Shown here one piece after another: positions 5,923 to 14,830 of a DNA stretch of 64,000 bases (position 1 is its first letter; each line of letters starts with the position of its first letter). Source of the stretch: Butyricicoccus faecihominis (GTDB lineage Bacteria > Bacillota > Clostridia > Oscillospirales > Butyricicoccaceae); assembly GCF_024462775.1 (NCBI RefSeq), contig NZ_JANGCE010000015.1:1-64000 (forward strand). Direction: 5' to 3'. The notes beneath the pieces were generated by a model that saw only the letters and a program-made list of their open reading frames with translations, searched no databases and had not been told where the DNA came from. The translations under genes and the position numbers were made by a program.

Positions 5923-6534
5923 ATGAAAGCCAAAATTAAGGAAGCAATCCTTGTAGAAGGACGCTACGATATCAACACCGTGCGGCAAGTCGTTGATACC
6001 GTTGTTCTGGAAACAGGCGGTTTCCGAATCTTCAAGGACGATGAAAAACTAAATCTTCTACGCCGAATCGCGGAAACGCGCGGGCTGATCATCCTGACGG
6101 ATTCGGATGGCGCTGGCTTTGTCATTCGAGGTTATTTAAAGGGCGCACTCGCGGCTGGTACGGTCAAGCAGGCCTATGTGCCGGATATAACCGGTAAGGA
6201 GCGCCGAAAGCGACACGGCTCCAAGGAGGGAAAGCTCGGCGTAGAAGGTATGCGACCAGAAACGATTCTGGAAGCGCTGCAACGCGCCGGGGCAACCTTT
6301 GAAGATACAGCACCAGAACCAAGCCGCGAACAAATAACCAAAGCAGACCTTTACACCATGGGCCTTACCGGACAACCAGATAGCGCAAGACTTCGCCAGC
6401 AACTTCTACACGCCCTAAAATTGCCCGAACACATGACCCCCAACTCCCTGCTTGACTTCATGAACGCCACCAGCACGCGCGAAGAAATCCAGCAAGCATT
6501 ACAAAGCATCGCACGAGTTGAACAAAACGGATGA
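5923..6534 (+). CDS. RNase M5-like toprim protein, copy A
   Basis: A 203-residue toprim-domain protein. The N-terminus KIKEAILVEGRYDINTVRQVVD carries the toprim glutamate (VEG), and LIILTDSDGAGFVIRGYLKG carries the DxD metal site. The later GKERRKRHGSKEGKLGVEGM segment is typical of RNase M5 relatives, which mature the 5' end of 5S rRNA. The C-terminal third diverges from its tandem neighbour. ATG 5923 is preceded by GCGAGGA. It starts 20 bp after palindrome copy 4, so it may have been duplicated or captured with the phage. Whether both copies are active is unknown. Confidence 0.75.
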   Translation: MKAKIKEAILVEGRYDINTVRQVVDTVVLETGGFRIFKDDEKLNLLRRIAETRGLIILTDSDGAGFVIRGYLKGALAAGTVKQAYVPDITGKERRKRHGSKEGKLGVEGMRPETILEALQRAGATFEDTAPEPSREQITKADLYTMGLTGQPDSARLRQQLLHALKLPEHMTPNSLLDFMNATSTREEIQQALQSIARVEQNG

Positions 6535-6611
6535 ATCATTTTGTATAATTGGATATATACTTTTTTACCTGCCTTGAACGACTCCCTCCTTGTTTAGGAA
6601 GTTCTGTGTTT

Positions 6612-7220
6612 ATGAAAACACGCATCAAAGAAGCAATATTGGTCGAAGGACGCTACGATATCAACACCGTTCGTCAAGTCGTTGATACCGTTGTGTTGGA
6701 AACTGGCGGTTTTCGTATCTTTAAGGATGACGAAAAGTTAAATCTTCTACGCCGGATCGCGGAAACGCGCGGGCTGATCATCCTGACGGATTCGGATGGC
6801 GCGGGCTTTGTCATTCGAGGTTATTTAAAGGGTGCACTCGCGGCTGGTACGATCAAGCAGGCCTATGTGCCGGATATCGCCGGTAAGGAACGCCGCAAGC
6901 GGCATGGTTCCAAGGAAGGAAAACTTGGTGTGGAAGGCATGCGTCCGGAAACGATCTTGGAAGCGCTGCATCGTGCCGGCGCTACCTTTTTAGACGGCGA
7001 TGGATCGTATGCCGCCCAGCACCCGCCCCTCACCAAAGCCGATCTATATCAAATGGGTTTGACCGGGCGGCCGGACAGCGCAATCCGCCGCCGCGCTCTG
7101 CTGCGCGCGCTGCGCCTGCCCGAGCATATGACCGCGGGCGCCCTACTGGATTTCGTCAACGCTGTGGGCACGCGCGAAGAAATTGATCGAATCTTAGCGG
7201 ATTTTTCGGATAGTCATTGA
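6612..7220 (+). CDS. rnmV: RNase M5-like toprim protein, copy B
   Basis: A 202-residue paralog of the preceding gene with the same toprim motifs (LVEGRYDINT, LTDSDGAGF) and a DUF4093-like C-terminal region. RNase M5 cleaves precursor 5S rRNA bound to ribosomal protein L18. ATG 6612 follows AGGAAG; the frame is open upstream to 6549 but that extension has no Shine-Dalgarno. The two copies are about 97% identical over a 137-bp tract (6051-6187 and 6740-6876) and clearly more diverged outside it. Its stop codon overlaps the -35 box of the riboflavin-transport promoter. This copy is the more host-like in base composition and is probably the ancestral one. Confidence 0.7.
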   Translation: MKTRIKEAILVEGRYDINTVRQVVDTVVLETGGFRIFKDDEKLNLLRRIAETRGLIILTDSDGAGFVIRGYLKGALAAGTIKQAYVPDIAGKERRKRHGSKEGKLGVEGMRPETILEALHRAGATFLDGDGSYAAQHPPLTKADLYQMGLTGRPDSAIRRRALLRALRLPEHMTAGALLDFVNAVGTREEIDRILADFSDSH

Positions 7221-7245
7221 CAAATGTGAGCGACAGCGCTATACT
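7217..7245 (+). promoter_or_regulatory. SigA promoter for the FMN riboswitch-ribU transcript
   Basis: A perfect TTGACA (7217-7222) and TATACT (7240-7245) separated by 17 bp, ending about 22 bp before the riboswitch P1 stem. The -35 box overlaps the stop codon of the upstream toprim gene. Confidence 0.85.
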
Positions 7246-7267
7246 GATACCGTAAACTAAATCAGTT

Positions 7268-7391
7268 CTGTTTCAGGGCGGAGTGAAATTCTCCACCGGC
7301 AGTGAACGGGGTTTTCCCCGATAGTCTGCGAGCCGCAAGGCATGATGGGTGTGAATCCCAACCGACGGTATAGTCCGGATGAAAGAAACAG
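7268..7391 (+). promoter_or_regulatory. FMN riboswitch (RFN element)
   Basis: The conserved RFN elements are present in order: AGGGCGGAGTGAAATTCTCC, ACCGGCAGTGA, the CTGCGAGCCGC junction, GGGTGTGAATCCCAACC and GACGGTATAGTCCGGATG. P1 is closed by CTGTTTC (7268-7274) and GAAACAG (7385-7391). FMN binding would favour the terminator at 7414-7445, switching off the riboflavin transporter when flavin is plentiful. Confidence 0.95.
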
Positions 7392-7413
7392 GTGTATTTC
7401 GGTACGTCTGCAC

Positions 7414-7445
7414 GCCCTTGGACTTTTATGTCCAAGGGTATTTTT
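7414..7445 (+). terminator. Riboswitch-controlled terminator
   Basis: CCCTTGGA (7415-7422) and TCCAAGGG (7431-7438) form a hairpin followed by TATTTTT, between the FMN aptamer and ribU. This is the expression platform. Confidence 0.85.
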
Positions 7446-7490
7446 GACCCCGTTGAAAGCAGAACTCCTATCAAAAGGAGATCGACGACT

Positions 7491-8105
7491 ATGACAAAAG
7501 CAAGTAAGATCACGTACACCGCGGTATTTGCCGCCATCGCCACCATCCTGATGTTTTTTGAATTCCCGCTACCGCTCATGCCTCCGTTTCTGAAGGTCGA
7601 CCTGTCCGGCGCTGTAGTGCTAATCGGCGCGTTTATCTTTGGCATCGGTCCGGCCATTACCATGATCGGTATTAAGGATCTGATCCATTTAACCATGTCG
7701 CAGACCGCCGGTTCCGGTGAGTTGGCAGATTTCCTCATGCTTTCCACGCTGGTTGTGGTTGCCGTACTGCTCTATCGTACGCATAAAAGCCGCAAGATGG
7801 CAGTGCTGGGCTGTGTGCTGGGCGGCGTCGCCATGTCGTTCGTCGGCATGCTGACCAATTACCTGCTGATTATCCCCTTCTATTCCACGATGATGCCTCT
7901 GGAAGCGATCTTTGGCATGTGTGCGCAGGTCAATCCCTCTATTACCGGTATGGCGGGTTATTTGCTGTTCGGTATTTTGCCGTTTAACCTGATCAAGGGC
8001 GCGATCCTGACTTTGATCACCATGCTGGTCTATAAAAAGCTCAGTGTTTTTATTAAATCCAAGCAGATCTCGTTCCACCATGCAGGCACCGAGGTCAACC
8101 GTTGA
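7491..8105 (+). CDS. ribU: Riboflavin ECF transporter, substrate-binding S component
   Basis: A 204-residue integral membrane protein of the RibU family, the S component that captures riboflavin for an energy-coupling-factor transporter. The N-terminal helix (ITYTAVFAAIATILMFFEFPLPLMPPFLKVDLSG) has the family-typical P-P-F-L-K-x-D-L-S pattern, followed by four or five more membrane segments. The shared ECF ATPase/T components are not in this window. ATG 7491 follows AAAAGGAG; the frame is open back into the riboswitch but only this start has a ribosome binding site. The FMN riboswitch upstream confirms the substrate. Confidence 0.92.
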   Translation: MTKASKITYTAVFAAIATILMFFEFPLPLMPPFLKVDLSGAVVLIGAFIFGIGPAITMIGIKDLIHLTMSQTAGSGELADFLMLSTLVVVAVLLYRTHKSRKMAVLGCVLGGVAMSFVGMLTNYLLIIPFYSTMMPLEAIFGMCAQVNPSITGMAGYLLFGILPFNLIKGAILTLITMLVYKKLSVFIKSKQISFHHAGTEVNR

Positions 8106-8122
8106 TTTGATTTAACGCGATA

Positions 8123-8158
8123 AAAAAAGCGTTCCGAAAAACTTCGGAACGCTTTTTT
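8123..8158. terminator. Bidirectional terminator between ribU and holA
   Basis: AAAAAAGCGTTCCGAA and its mirror form a strong hairpin with A-runs and T-runs on both sides. It serves convergent ribU (plus) and the holA operon (minus), and its edge overlaps the holA stop codon. Confidence 0.9.
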
Positions 8159-9209
8159 ATCGCTTTTTGTCGTTTTTAAAATTTGCTGCAAGCGTGAGTA
8201 ACGTCAGTTCTATTTGCTTTTGCCGGTCCACGGCGCTGCCCTTGAGCGCGGCGTCTGTCTCTGCACAGATGGCCGCGGCGCGGCGCAGCCAGCTCAGCGG
8301 CACTCGCCGCGCGGACGTTTGAATGCGGCGCGCATAGTAGGGGGATTTTGTGCCAAGAAGTTCAAGGAGCATCCGCTCCCCTCCCCTTGCCTCGTCGCAA
8401 AGCTTCGCCCCGTAAAGGCGCTGGATATGACGCAGAATGACCGTAAAGATCATGACCTCGTTATTTTTCTGCGCGATCAGATCGCCGGTAAGGGCAACGG
8501 CGCGGTCGAACCTTCCCTCGGTGATCGCGTCGGTCAGGTCAAATACGACAGCCTCGAGCACGCGGGAACAAACGGAATCGATGTTATATTTTAAAATCTC
8601 GCCGGTCGTGGCATGCGCTGCTGCTTTTTCGATTTCGCCGGAAAGATTGGTCATGGAATTGCCGCACAGGAAAATCATGTAGGAGCAATTTTCTGGCGAA
8701 ATCGCCCGATCAAGCGCGCGGCACCGACGCTCGATCCACGCGCAGAGCTCTCGTTCCTCCAAGTGGTCGAACTGAGCGAAGCAGGCCTTTTTTTCAAGCG
8801 CTTTATATAGCTTGGTGCGCTTATCCGGCTTGCCGTCCATGACATCGTAATAAAAGACAAGGCATAAATAGTCGGGCAGATCGGTAAGAAGACCGGGCAG
8901 CAGATCGGCAAAACCGCCGGGCGGCTTCCAAAGATCGAAATCGGTGACGACGACCAGCTTTTTTTCCGCCATGGCCGGGTAGCTGTCTATTGCTTCGGTC
9001 AGTAGCTCCGGCGTAAGGGATTTGCCTTCAAACTCTGTCAAATTGAACTCCGCAAAGGTCGGATCAACGACCACTCGCTTCAGCTCACTTAGATAGTGTT
9101 CCTTCATATAGGTCTCTTCGCCGGAAATAAGGTAGAGCGAACCGACGCTCCCCTCCCGCAGGTCGCGGATCAGCTGCGCCTTCCCTTCGGACGCGTTTTT
9201 TGCCGCCAA
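8157..9209 (-). CDS. holA: DNA polymerase III subunit delta
   Basis: A 350-residue protein matching HolA, the wrench subunit of the clamp loader that opens the sliding clamp. The N-terminal region (LYLISGEETYMKEHYLSELKR) is the atypical AAA+ fold without a working P-loop, and a C-terminal helical domain (MLLELLGTKSPYYARRIQTSARRVPLSWLRRAAAICAETDAALKG) carries the family's conserved KSPYYA...A..D..LKG pattern. It lies 3 bp after comEC, a pairing that is common in Firmicutes. The length is normal. Confidence 0.9.
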   Translation of the reverse strand: MAAKNASEGKAQLIRDLREGSVGSLYLISGEETYMKEHYLSELKRVVVDPTFAEFNLTEFEGKSLTPELLTEAIDSYPAMAEKKLVVVTDFDLWKPPGGFADLLPGLLTDLPDYLCLVFYYDVMDGKPDKRTKLYKALEKKACFAQFDHLEERELCAWIERRCRALDRAISPENCSYMIFLCGNSMTNLSGEIEKAAAHATTGEILKYNIDSVCSRVLEAVVFDLTDAITEGRFDRAVALTGDLIAQKNNEVMIFTVILRHIQRLYGAKLCDEARGGERMLLELLGTKSPYYARRIQTSARRVPLSWLRRAAAICAETDAALKGSAVDRQKQIELTLLTLAANFKNDKKR

Positions 9210-9212
9210 GGA

Positions 9213-11462
9213 TTATTCCTCCTTCCAAGGATAAACTTGTTCGATCTCTCCGACTTCATATGGCGTCACCACAGGAATCCCGTCAAACCGGCCGATCGCG
9301 GGCGCACCCGATGCCAGCAGGATACTTTCCGCGCCTGTTTTCGCAATTGTACGGCGCAATAAATCCGGGTCTTCGATATGGCTCTGCGAGAGCACAAGCG
9401 TTTGCCCGTGCACCTCGTTTTCTTGCAGAAATGCAGCAAGTTGTTTTTGTGTGGGACTGTGCAAAATCAGCGTATGTGTGCCGATCTGCACGCCAAGCTT
9501 TCCATCGGCGACTGAAAAAACAGTAAGCGGTAAGCGGCTCGAAACCTGCTCTTGCCCGCTCACCTGCGTCACCGGCACTTGAGTTGTATCCAGCAGTTTT
9601 ATCAGTTCGGTATTGTGTTTGGTTTGTTTATAACCTGCGGGGATCACGATCATACCGACAGCCGTATCCTGCAACAGTTGTGGCAGGTCGCGCGCATGTC
9701 CTAGATCCACGGCGGTCAGGACCAGAGTATCGATCTGGTCGAATTCGTGCCACGCCATCCATTCGCGGACTTTGCCAGCCGCATCCCGATAGCCACTGCC
9801 GCTGCAATCGATCAACGCCAGATCCGAGCCCGCACGGGATACCAGCACAGCCTGCCCTGTGCCGCAGGGCAAATACGTAACCGTATAATGCCGTTCGGCG
9901 TAGGCTGACCCCAGCACGGTACAAAGGCAGATCGCGCCGCAGAACACAGGCAACGCAACGCGCCATTTCACGCGCTGCGTATCGAAGGTCCAAAGGAGCA
10001 CAGCGGTGAAAAAGAGTAAGACCGACGCCATGCCAAAGGCATCGCCCCAGTGAATCAGGCCAAACGGAAGCATGGCAACGCTGTTTGCAACAAACAAAAC
10101 ATACCGCAGAAACGGCGCGATTAGCGCACCAGCCACATGAGCGGCGCCGGGCAGTATGGGAAATAACAGGCAGGCGGCAAAACCGCCGACAAAGCAAAGG
10201 CCTGTTACGCCGACGACCAAAAAATTGCTGAGCAGCGACAACACAGAGACATAGCCGAAGGAAGACAGCAGCACCGGTGTGGTGAACAAGGTGGCGCAAA
10301 CCGTACACGACACCGCGCTAGCCAGCACGGAAAAGGCGCCGCGCAGTAGACGCGGCCACTTCTCAGCCCCCTGCATCAGCCTGCGCTGCATTCTGCCGGA
10401 CAAGAGGATCAGACCAAGCGTTGACAAGAAGGACAACTGCAAGCCTAGGCTGGCGATCGCATGCGGATTGGCCGCAAGCAACACCGCCAAAGCGATAAAA
10501 AGCGAATTGAGACTGTCCGCCTGTTTTTTAAAGCAGAACGCGCCCGCTGCGATGCAATACATGATGCCCGCGCGGATTACCGAGGGCGTTGCGCCGGATA
10601 CCGGAATGAAAAACAAAATGAGCAGCACGGAAAGCGGCGTGCCCCACCTTCTGCCGAATAGCAAAAAGCAGAACCCAACCAAAAAGCCCACGTGCAGTCC
10701 GGATACCGCCACGAGGTGACTGAGCCCCGCCTTGCGCAGCGCGATAGCATCCCTATTTGACAGACCGCTTTTGTCGCCGAGCAATAAGGCGGTGAGCAAG
10801 CTGCTTTCCCGTTCGGGCAGAAGCTGCTGTATCGCGGCACGGCATTGGCCGGCAAAGCGCTCCGGCAAGAAAAGAAGCCGATCGCGCTCACTGCCGGTAA
10901 CAGCGAAAAAGGCGGGCGAACCGTCCTGTTGGTCCGCATCCTTGGCATAGGAAGCGGCGATAAAACATCCATCCGCCGCCTGAAAGCGGAAACGGTCAAA
11001 GCCCTCGGCATCGCTCGCACGGTAAAACTTTACCGTTGCCTGTATCGTGTCGCCCGCTTGAAGCGGCTTTTCAGTCAGCGGTAAATAGCACTGGGTCTTA
11101 AAGGCGCGCGGTACCATGTCCCCTGCTTTGACACGAAGGGTCGCTCGCTGACTGTCTTCGTAAACGGTTGGATCATGGCACAGTACTGCGGAAACCGTTA
11201 TGGTTTTACCGTTCAAAGCCTGCACCGGACGAACAAGAAGTAAATCATAAACCGCTAGATAGGCAAAAGCGCTTGCCGCGGCAAGCGCAATCACCAATAC
11301 CGTTCGTATACGGGGCCGTTCCAAAAACACCGCCATCGCCACAAGCAGCGCCGCTAACACGAGCAGCAGCAGGCGCAGATCGATGCTGACGCCATACAGC
11401 ACCCCAAGGGAAAATGCCGCTGCGCAGACCGGCACGCAGAATACAACTGGCCGTTTGGTCAT
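9213..11462 (-). CDS. comEC: ComEC/Rec2-family DNA uptake channel with degraded MBL domain
   Basis: A 749-residue polytopic membrane protein. An N-terminal pair of helices precedes an OB-like DUF4131 region (about residues 60-200), then the competence core begins at LLTALLLGDKSGLSNRDAIALRKAGLSHLVAVSGLHVG, with about ten helices. ComEC passes one DNA strand across the membrane during transformation. The C-terminal metallo-beta-lactamase region (from about residue 530) is abnormal: the usual D-V-G-Q-G-D reads PCGTGQ, and the HxHxDH-type site reads TAVDLGH. The metal site is therefore largely lost and nuclease activity is doubtful. It is co-transcribed with holA. Confidence 0.88.
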   Translation of the reverse strand: MTKRPVVFCVPVCAAAFSLGVLYGVSIDLRLLLLVLAALLVAMAVFLERPRIRTVLVIALAAASAFAYLAVYDLLLVRPVQALNGKTITVSAVLCHDPTVYEDSQRATLRVKAGDMVPRAFKTQCYLPLTEKPLQAGDTIQATVKFYRASDAEGFDRFRFQAADGCFIAASYAKDADQQDGSPAFFAVTGSERDRLLFLPERFAGQCRAAIQQLLPERESSLLTALLLGDKSGLSNRDAIALRKAGLSHLVAVSGLHVGFLVGFCFLLFGRRWGTPLSVLLILFFIPVSGATPSVIRAGIMYCIAAGAFCFKKQADSLNSLFIALAVLLAANPHAIASLGLQLSFLSTLGLILLSGRMQRRLMQGAEKWPRLLRGAFSVLASAVSCTVCATLFTTPVLLSSFGYVSVLSLLSNFLVVGVTGLCFVGGFAACLLFPILPGAAHVAGALIAPFLRYVLFVANSVAMLPFGLIHWGDAFGMASVLLFFTAVLLWTFDTQRVKWRVALPVFCGAICLCTVLGSAYAERHYTVTYLPCGTGQAVLVSRAGSDLALIDCSGSGYRDAAGKVREWMAWHEFDQIDTLVLTAVDLGHARDLPQLLQDTAVGMIVIPAGYKQTKHNTELIKLLDTTQVPVTQVSGQEQVSSRLPLTVFSVADGKLGVQIGTHTLILHSPTQKQLAAFLQENEVHGQTLVLSQSHIEDPDLLRRTIAKTGAESILLASGAPAIGRFDGIPVVTPYEVGEIEQVYPWKEE

Positions 11463-11503
11463 GCGGGCGGCACCTCCCCTTAATCAGCAAATGGTTTGAT
11501 CGA

Positions 11504-11839
11504 TCAGCCCGGCGGCCAAGTCATATCGCGGCCCGCGAGCACGTGGAAATGCAAATGGAATACGCTTTGTCCCGCCTGCTCCCCAATGTTGGAGACCACG
11601 CGGAAGCTTTCCAAGCCCAGCTCTTTCGTAATCTTGGCGATCACCTCAAAGCAGTGCGCAACGACCGCGCTGTTTGAGGCGTCGACCGCGGCGGCGGATT
11701 CGATATGCTGCCGCGGTATGACAAGAAAATGCGTGGGCGCCTGTGGATCGATATCGTAGAAGGCGTAGCAAAGGTCATCCTCATAGACCTTTTTAGATGG
11801 GATCTCGCCCGCCGCGATCTTGCAGAACAGACAATCCAT
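11504..11839 (-). CDS. HIT-family nucleotide hydrolase (HinT-like)
   Basis: A 111-residue histidine-triad protein. The N-terminal CLFCKIAAGEIPS motif and the C-terminal HLHFHVLAG (catalytic His triad) place it in the HinT/Hit branch, purine nucleoside phosphoramidases that hydrolyse AMP-lysine or aminoacyl-AMP adducts. ATG 11839 is preferred because AAAGGAG sits 9 bp upstream; another ATG 6 bp earlier is too close. It lies 24 bp after alaS on the same strand, so it is probably in the same T-box-controlled transcript. Confidence 0.92.
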   Translation of the reverse strand: MDCLFCKIAAGEIPSKKVYEDDLCYAFYDIDPQAPTHFLVIPRQHIESAAAVDASNSAVVAHCFEVIAKITKELGLESFRVVSNIGEQAGQSVFHLHFHVLAGRDMTWPPG

Positions 11840-11863
11840 GATCATACGCTCCTTTCAAGAATT

Positions 11864-14497
11864 TCAGAGGAGAGAATCAACGATATTGTTGACTGCCTCG
11901 AGCGCCTCTTCAAGCTTCGCGGCGTCCTTGCCGCCCGCGGTCGCGCTGTCCGGCTTACCGCCGCCGCCGCCACCGCAGATCTTCGCGACTTCCTTGACGA
12001 TCTTGCCCGCGTGCGCGCCCTTTTTCACAGCTTCTGCACCGCAAACACAGAGGATGCTCACCTTTTCGCCCGCCACGCAGGACAGGACGGCGACCATATT
12101 GGGCGCTTTTTCCTTCACGCTGTCGCCCATGGTGCGCAGCATATCGGGCGTTGCGTCGTCCAGCTTAGCCGCCACCACATTTACGCCCTTTACATCGCGC
12201 GAAACATTGAATAGGTCCACCATTTGCAGATTCGCCAGCTTGGCGTTCAGGCGTTCAACGTTCTTACCCAGCTCGCGCAGCTCGGTCACCGTTTGGCCGA
12301 CCTTCTGTACCAGCTCAACCGGCGTAGTCTTCAGGCTCTTGGCCGCGTCTGACAGCAGCTGCTGGTGCTCGTCGATCAGACTGAGCACAGCCTTGCCCGT
12401 CACAGCCTCGATACGGCGCACACCGGCGGCCACCGAAGCCTCTCCGATGATCTTGAACACGCCGGCCTTAGCCGTATTATCCAAATGGGTGCCGCCGCAC
12501 AGCTCTACCGAAAAATCACCGGCCTGTACCACGCGCACGGTAGCGCCGTACTTTTCGCCAAAGAGCGCCATCGCGCCGCGCTTCTTGGCTTCCTCGATCG
12601 GCATTTCCTCCGTCTTGACCGAAAAACCGGTGAGGATCGCGTCGTTTACGATTGTTTCCACCTCGCGCAGCTCGTCCTCGGTCAGAGCGGCAAAATGGGT
12701 AAAGTCAAAACGGATATGGTCGGCGGCGGTGTAGGAGCCTGCCTGCTCGACATGGTCGCCCAGCACCGTGCGAAGCGCCTTTTGCAGCAGGTGGGTCGCG
12801 GTATGTGCGCGGCAAATGGCTTGCCGGTAGGCGGGATCGACTTCGGCCTCTACCTCGTCGTCCACCGAAAGGCTGCCCTCGGTCACGCGGCCGATGTGCA
12901 TGAACTTGCCGTCCTTGGTCTTTTGCACGTCAGCCACAGCCGCAATGCCGTTCTTGCCGACGAGACGGCCGTGGTCGCCGATCTGGCCGCCCATTTCCGC
13001 ATAGAAGGGCGTATGATCTAAAACGATGGTAATCTTCTCGCCGACAGAGGCCGTACCGGAAGGCTCGCCCTCGCAAATGATAGCAAGCACTTTGGCGGCC
13101 TCACGCAGCGTGGTATAGCCATCGAATCGGGTTTTAATCGCTTTGTCAAGACCGAGGTCCTCGCTCTGCCAGCCAAGATCGCCCATCTTCTTGCGATCTT
13201 CACGGGCGCGCTGACGCTGTTCGTTCATCAGGCGGTCAAACTCGGCGCGGTCGGTCGTCATGCCCTGCTCTTCCAAGATTTCGAGGGTCAGATCGATCGG
13301 GAAGCCATAGGTGTCGTACAGCTTGAATGCGTCGGACGCCGGAAGCGTGCCGGATGCCTTGGAAGCCGCGATCATATCGTTTAGAATGGAAAGTCCGCTG
13401 TCAATGGTCTTATTAAAGCTAGCCTCTTCATTTTCAATGACCTTATGAATATAGACTTGCTTTTCGACAAGCTCGGGATAAGCGCCGCCCGATTCTTGAA
13501 TGACCGTGTCCGTGATCTCGGAAAGGAAGGGACGGTTGATGCCGAGCAGCTTGCCGTGGCGCGCGGCGCGGCGCAGCAGGCGGCGCAGCACATAGCCCCG
13601 GCCCTCGTTGGAGGGAATCACACCGTCGCAGACCATCATGACCGTGGAGCGGATGTGATCGGTAATGACGCGCAAGGATACGTCGGTCTTGTCGCTGTCG
13701 CCGTAGTGCTTGTCCGCGATCTTAGAGATGTGGGTCGTGATATTGCGCACGGTGTCCACATCGAACAGAGAACCTACGCCCTGCACCACACAGGCCAGAC
13801 GTTCCAGACCCATGCCGGTATCGATATTCTTCTGCTTCAGCTCGGCGTAGTTGCCCTGTCCGTCGCTTTCAAACTGGGAGAAAACGTTGTTCCAGACTTC
13901 CATATACCGGTCGCAGTCGCAGCCGACCGTGCAGCCGGGCTGGCCGCAGCCAAACTCAGGGCCACGGTCATAATAGATCTCAGAGCACGGACCGCACGGG
14001 CCGGAGCCATGCTCCCAGAAATTGTCCGCTTTACCAAAACGGAAGATCCGTTCGGACGGAATGCCAATATCTTTGTTCCAAATTTCAAACGCCTCGTCGT
14101 CGTCCTCGTAGATCGAGGGATATAGGCGGTCCGGGTCGATGCCGACCCAATCGGGGCTGGTCAGGAACTCCCAGCTCCACGCGATGGCTTCCTTCTTAAA
14201 ATAATCGCCAAAGGAGAAGTTGCCCAGCATCTCAAAGAAAGTGCCGTGCCGCGCGGTCTTGCCGACGTTTTCGATATCGCCGGTGCGGATGCACTTCTGG
14301 CAGGTCGTGACGCGGTGGCGGGGCGGCTCCTGCTCACCGGTGAAGAAGGGCTTCATCGGCGCCATGCCGGAGTTGATGAGCAGCAGCGAGGGATCGTTCT
14401 GCGGGATGAGCGAAAAGCTCGGCAGACGCAGATGGCCTTTGCTTTCAAAAAAGCATAGGAACATTTCGCGCAGTTCGTTTAAACTTCTGTATTGCAT
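11864..14497 (-). CDS. alaS: Alanyl-tRNA synthetase
   Basis: An 877-residue class II synthetase that charges tRNA-Ala. The N-terminal catalytic core (FFESKGHLRLPSFSLIPQNDPSLLLINSGMAPMKPFFTG, then CQKCIRTGDIENVG), the editing domain with HTATHLL and CGGTHL zinc ligands, and the glycine-rich C-terminal C-Ala domain (CGGGGGGKPDSATAGG) are all present. ATG 14497 follows TTGGAGGAATATC; the frame stays open into the T-box leader but has no second start signal. The length is standard. Regulated by the upstream T-box. Confidence 0.97.
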   Translation of the reverse strand: MQYRSLNELREMFLCFFESKGHLRLPSFSLIPQNDPSLLLINSGMAPMKPFFTGEQEPPRHRVTTCQKCIRTGDIENVGKTARHGTFFEMLGNFSFGDYFKKEAIAWSWEFLTSPDWVGIDPDRLYPSIYEDDDEAFEIWNKDIGIPSERIFRFGKADNFWEHGSGPCGPCSEIYYDRGPEFGCGQPGCTVGCDCDRYMEVWNNVFSQFESDGQGNYAELKQKNIDTGMGLERLACVVQGVGSLFDVDTVRNITTHISKIADKHYGDSDKTDVSLRVITDHIRSTVMMVCDGVIPSNEGRGYVLRRLLRRAARHGKLLGINRPFLSEITDTVIQESGGAYPELVEKQVYIHKVIENEEASFNKTIDSGLSILNDMIAASKASGTLPASDAFKLYDTYGFPIDLTLEILEEQGMTTDRAEFDRLMNEQRQRAREDRKKMGDLGWQSEDLGLDKAIKTRFDGYTTLREAAKVLAIICEGEPSGTASVGEKITIVLDHTPFYAEMGGQIGDHGRLVGKNGIAAVADVQKTKDGKFMHIGRVTEGSLSVDDEVEAEVDPAYRQAICRAHTATHLLQKALRTVLGDHVEQAGSYTAADHIRFDFTHFAALTEDELREVETIVNDAILTGFSVKTEEMPIEEAKKRGAMALFGEKYGATVRVVQAGDFSVELCGGTHLDNTAKAGVFKIIGEASVAAGVRRIEAVTGKAVLSLIDEHQQLLSDAAKSLKTTPVELVQKVGQTVTELRELGKNVERLNAKLANLQMVDLFNVSRDVKGVNVVAAKLDDATPDMLRTMGDSVKEKAPNMVAVLSCVAGEKVSILCVCGAEAVKKGAHAGKIVKEVAKICGGGGGGKPDSATAGGKDAAKLEEALEAVNNIVDSLL

Positions 14498-14527
14498 GAT
14501 ATTCCTCCAAATAATAATAACGAAATA

Positions 14528-14766
14528 AAAAAGCCTCCGCCCCTGTCTGTTAGGGGCGAAAGCGATCCTTCCGCGGTACCACCCTAATTTGCCCGCATTC
14601 GCGGGCATCTTAGCGATCCGGTATCGGGGATCAAAACCGGCCTGCTTTTCACAGGCTGCTCCAAAGTGGCTGCTTTCCGCAAGCGGCTGGGGGCTTTCAC
14701 CAATTCCCCTTCTCTTGAAACCGCTGCCGTGAAAACTCGCTTTGTCATCGCACTTTTCGTATGAAC
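14528..14766 (-). promoter_or_regulatory. T-box leader of alaS
   Basis: The minus strand contains the diagnostic T-box sequence AGGGTGGTACCGCGG (14571-14585), a preceding specifier/Stem I region with GGAATTGGTGAAAGCCCCC, and a downstream terminator (CGCCCCTAACAGACAGGGGCG then GAGGCTTTTTT, about 14528-14552). Uncharged tRNA would stabilise the antiterminator and allow alaS transcription. I did not fix the specifier codon; alanine is inferred from the gene it controls. Confidence 0.9.
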
Positions 14767-14772
14767 GGATAT

Positions 14773-14801
14773 ATTATACCGCTTTTTACCGCTTTCGTCA
14801 A
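14773..14801 (-). promoter_or_regulatory. SigA promoter of the T-box-alaS transcript
   Basis: Read on the minus strand, TTGACG (14796-14801) and TATAAT (14773-14778) are separated by 17 bp, placing the start site near 14766 at the beginning of the T-box. Confidence 0.85.
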
Positions 14802-14802
14802 T

Positions 14803-14830
14803 AAAAAACCGGCCTTAAAGGCCGGTTTTT
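14803..14830 (-). terminator. Terminator after the MATE remnant
   Basis: AAAACCGGCC/GGCCGGTTTT hairpin with T-runs on both sides. On the minus strand it lies exactly at the end of the MATE-like sequence, isolating the alaS promoter from upstream transcription. Confidence 0.8.

Noticed and set aside
11705..14458. Several long plus-strand open frames opposite alaS (up to 304 codons).
   Set aside because: They are antisense shadows created by the GC-rich third codon positions of alaS; none has a ribosome binding site or recognisable domain.
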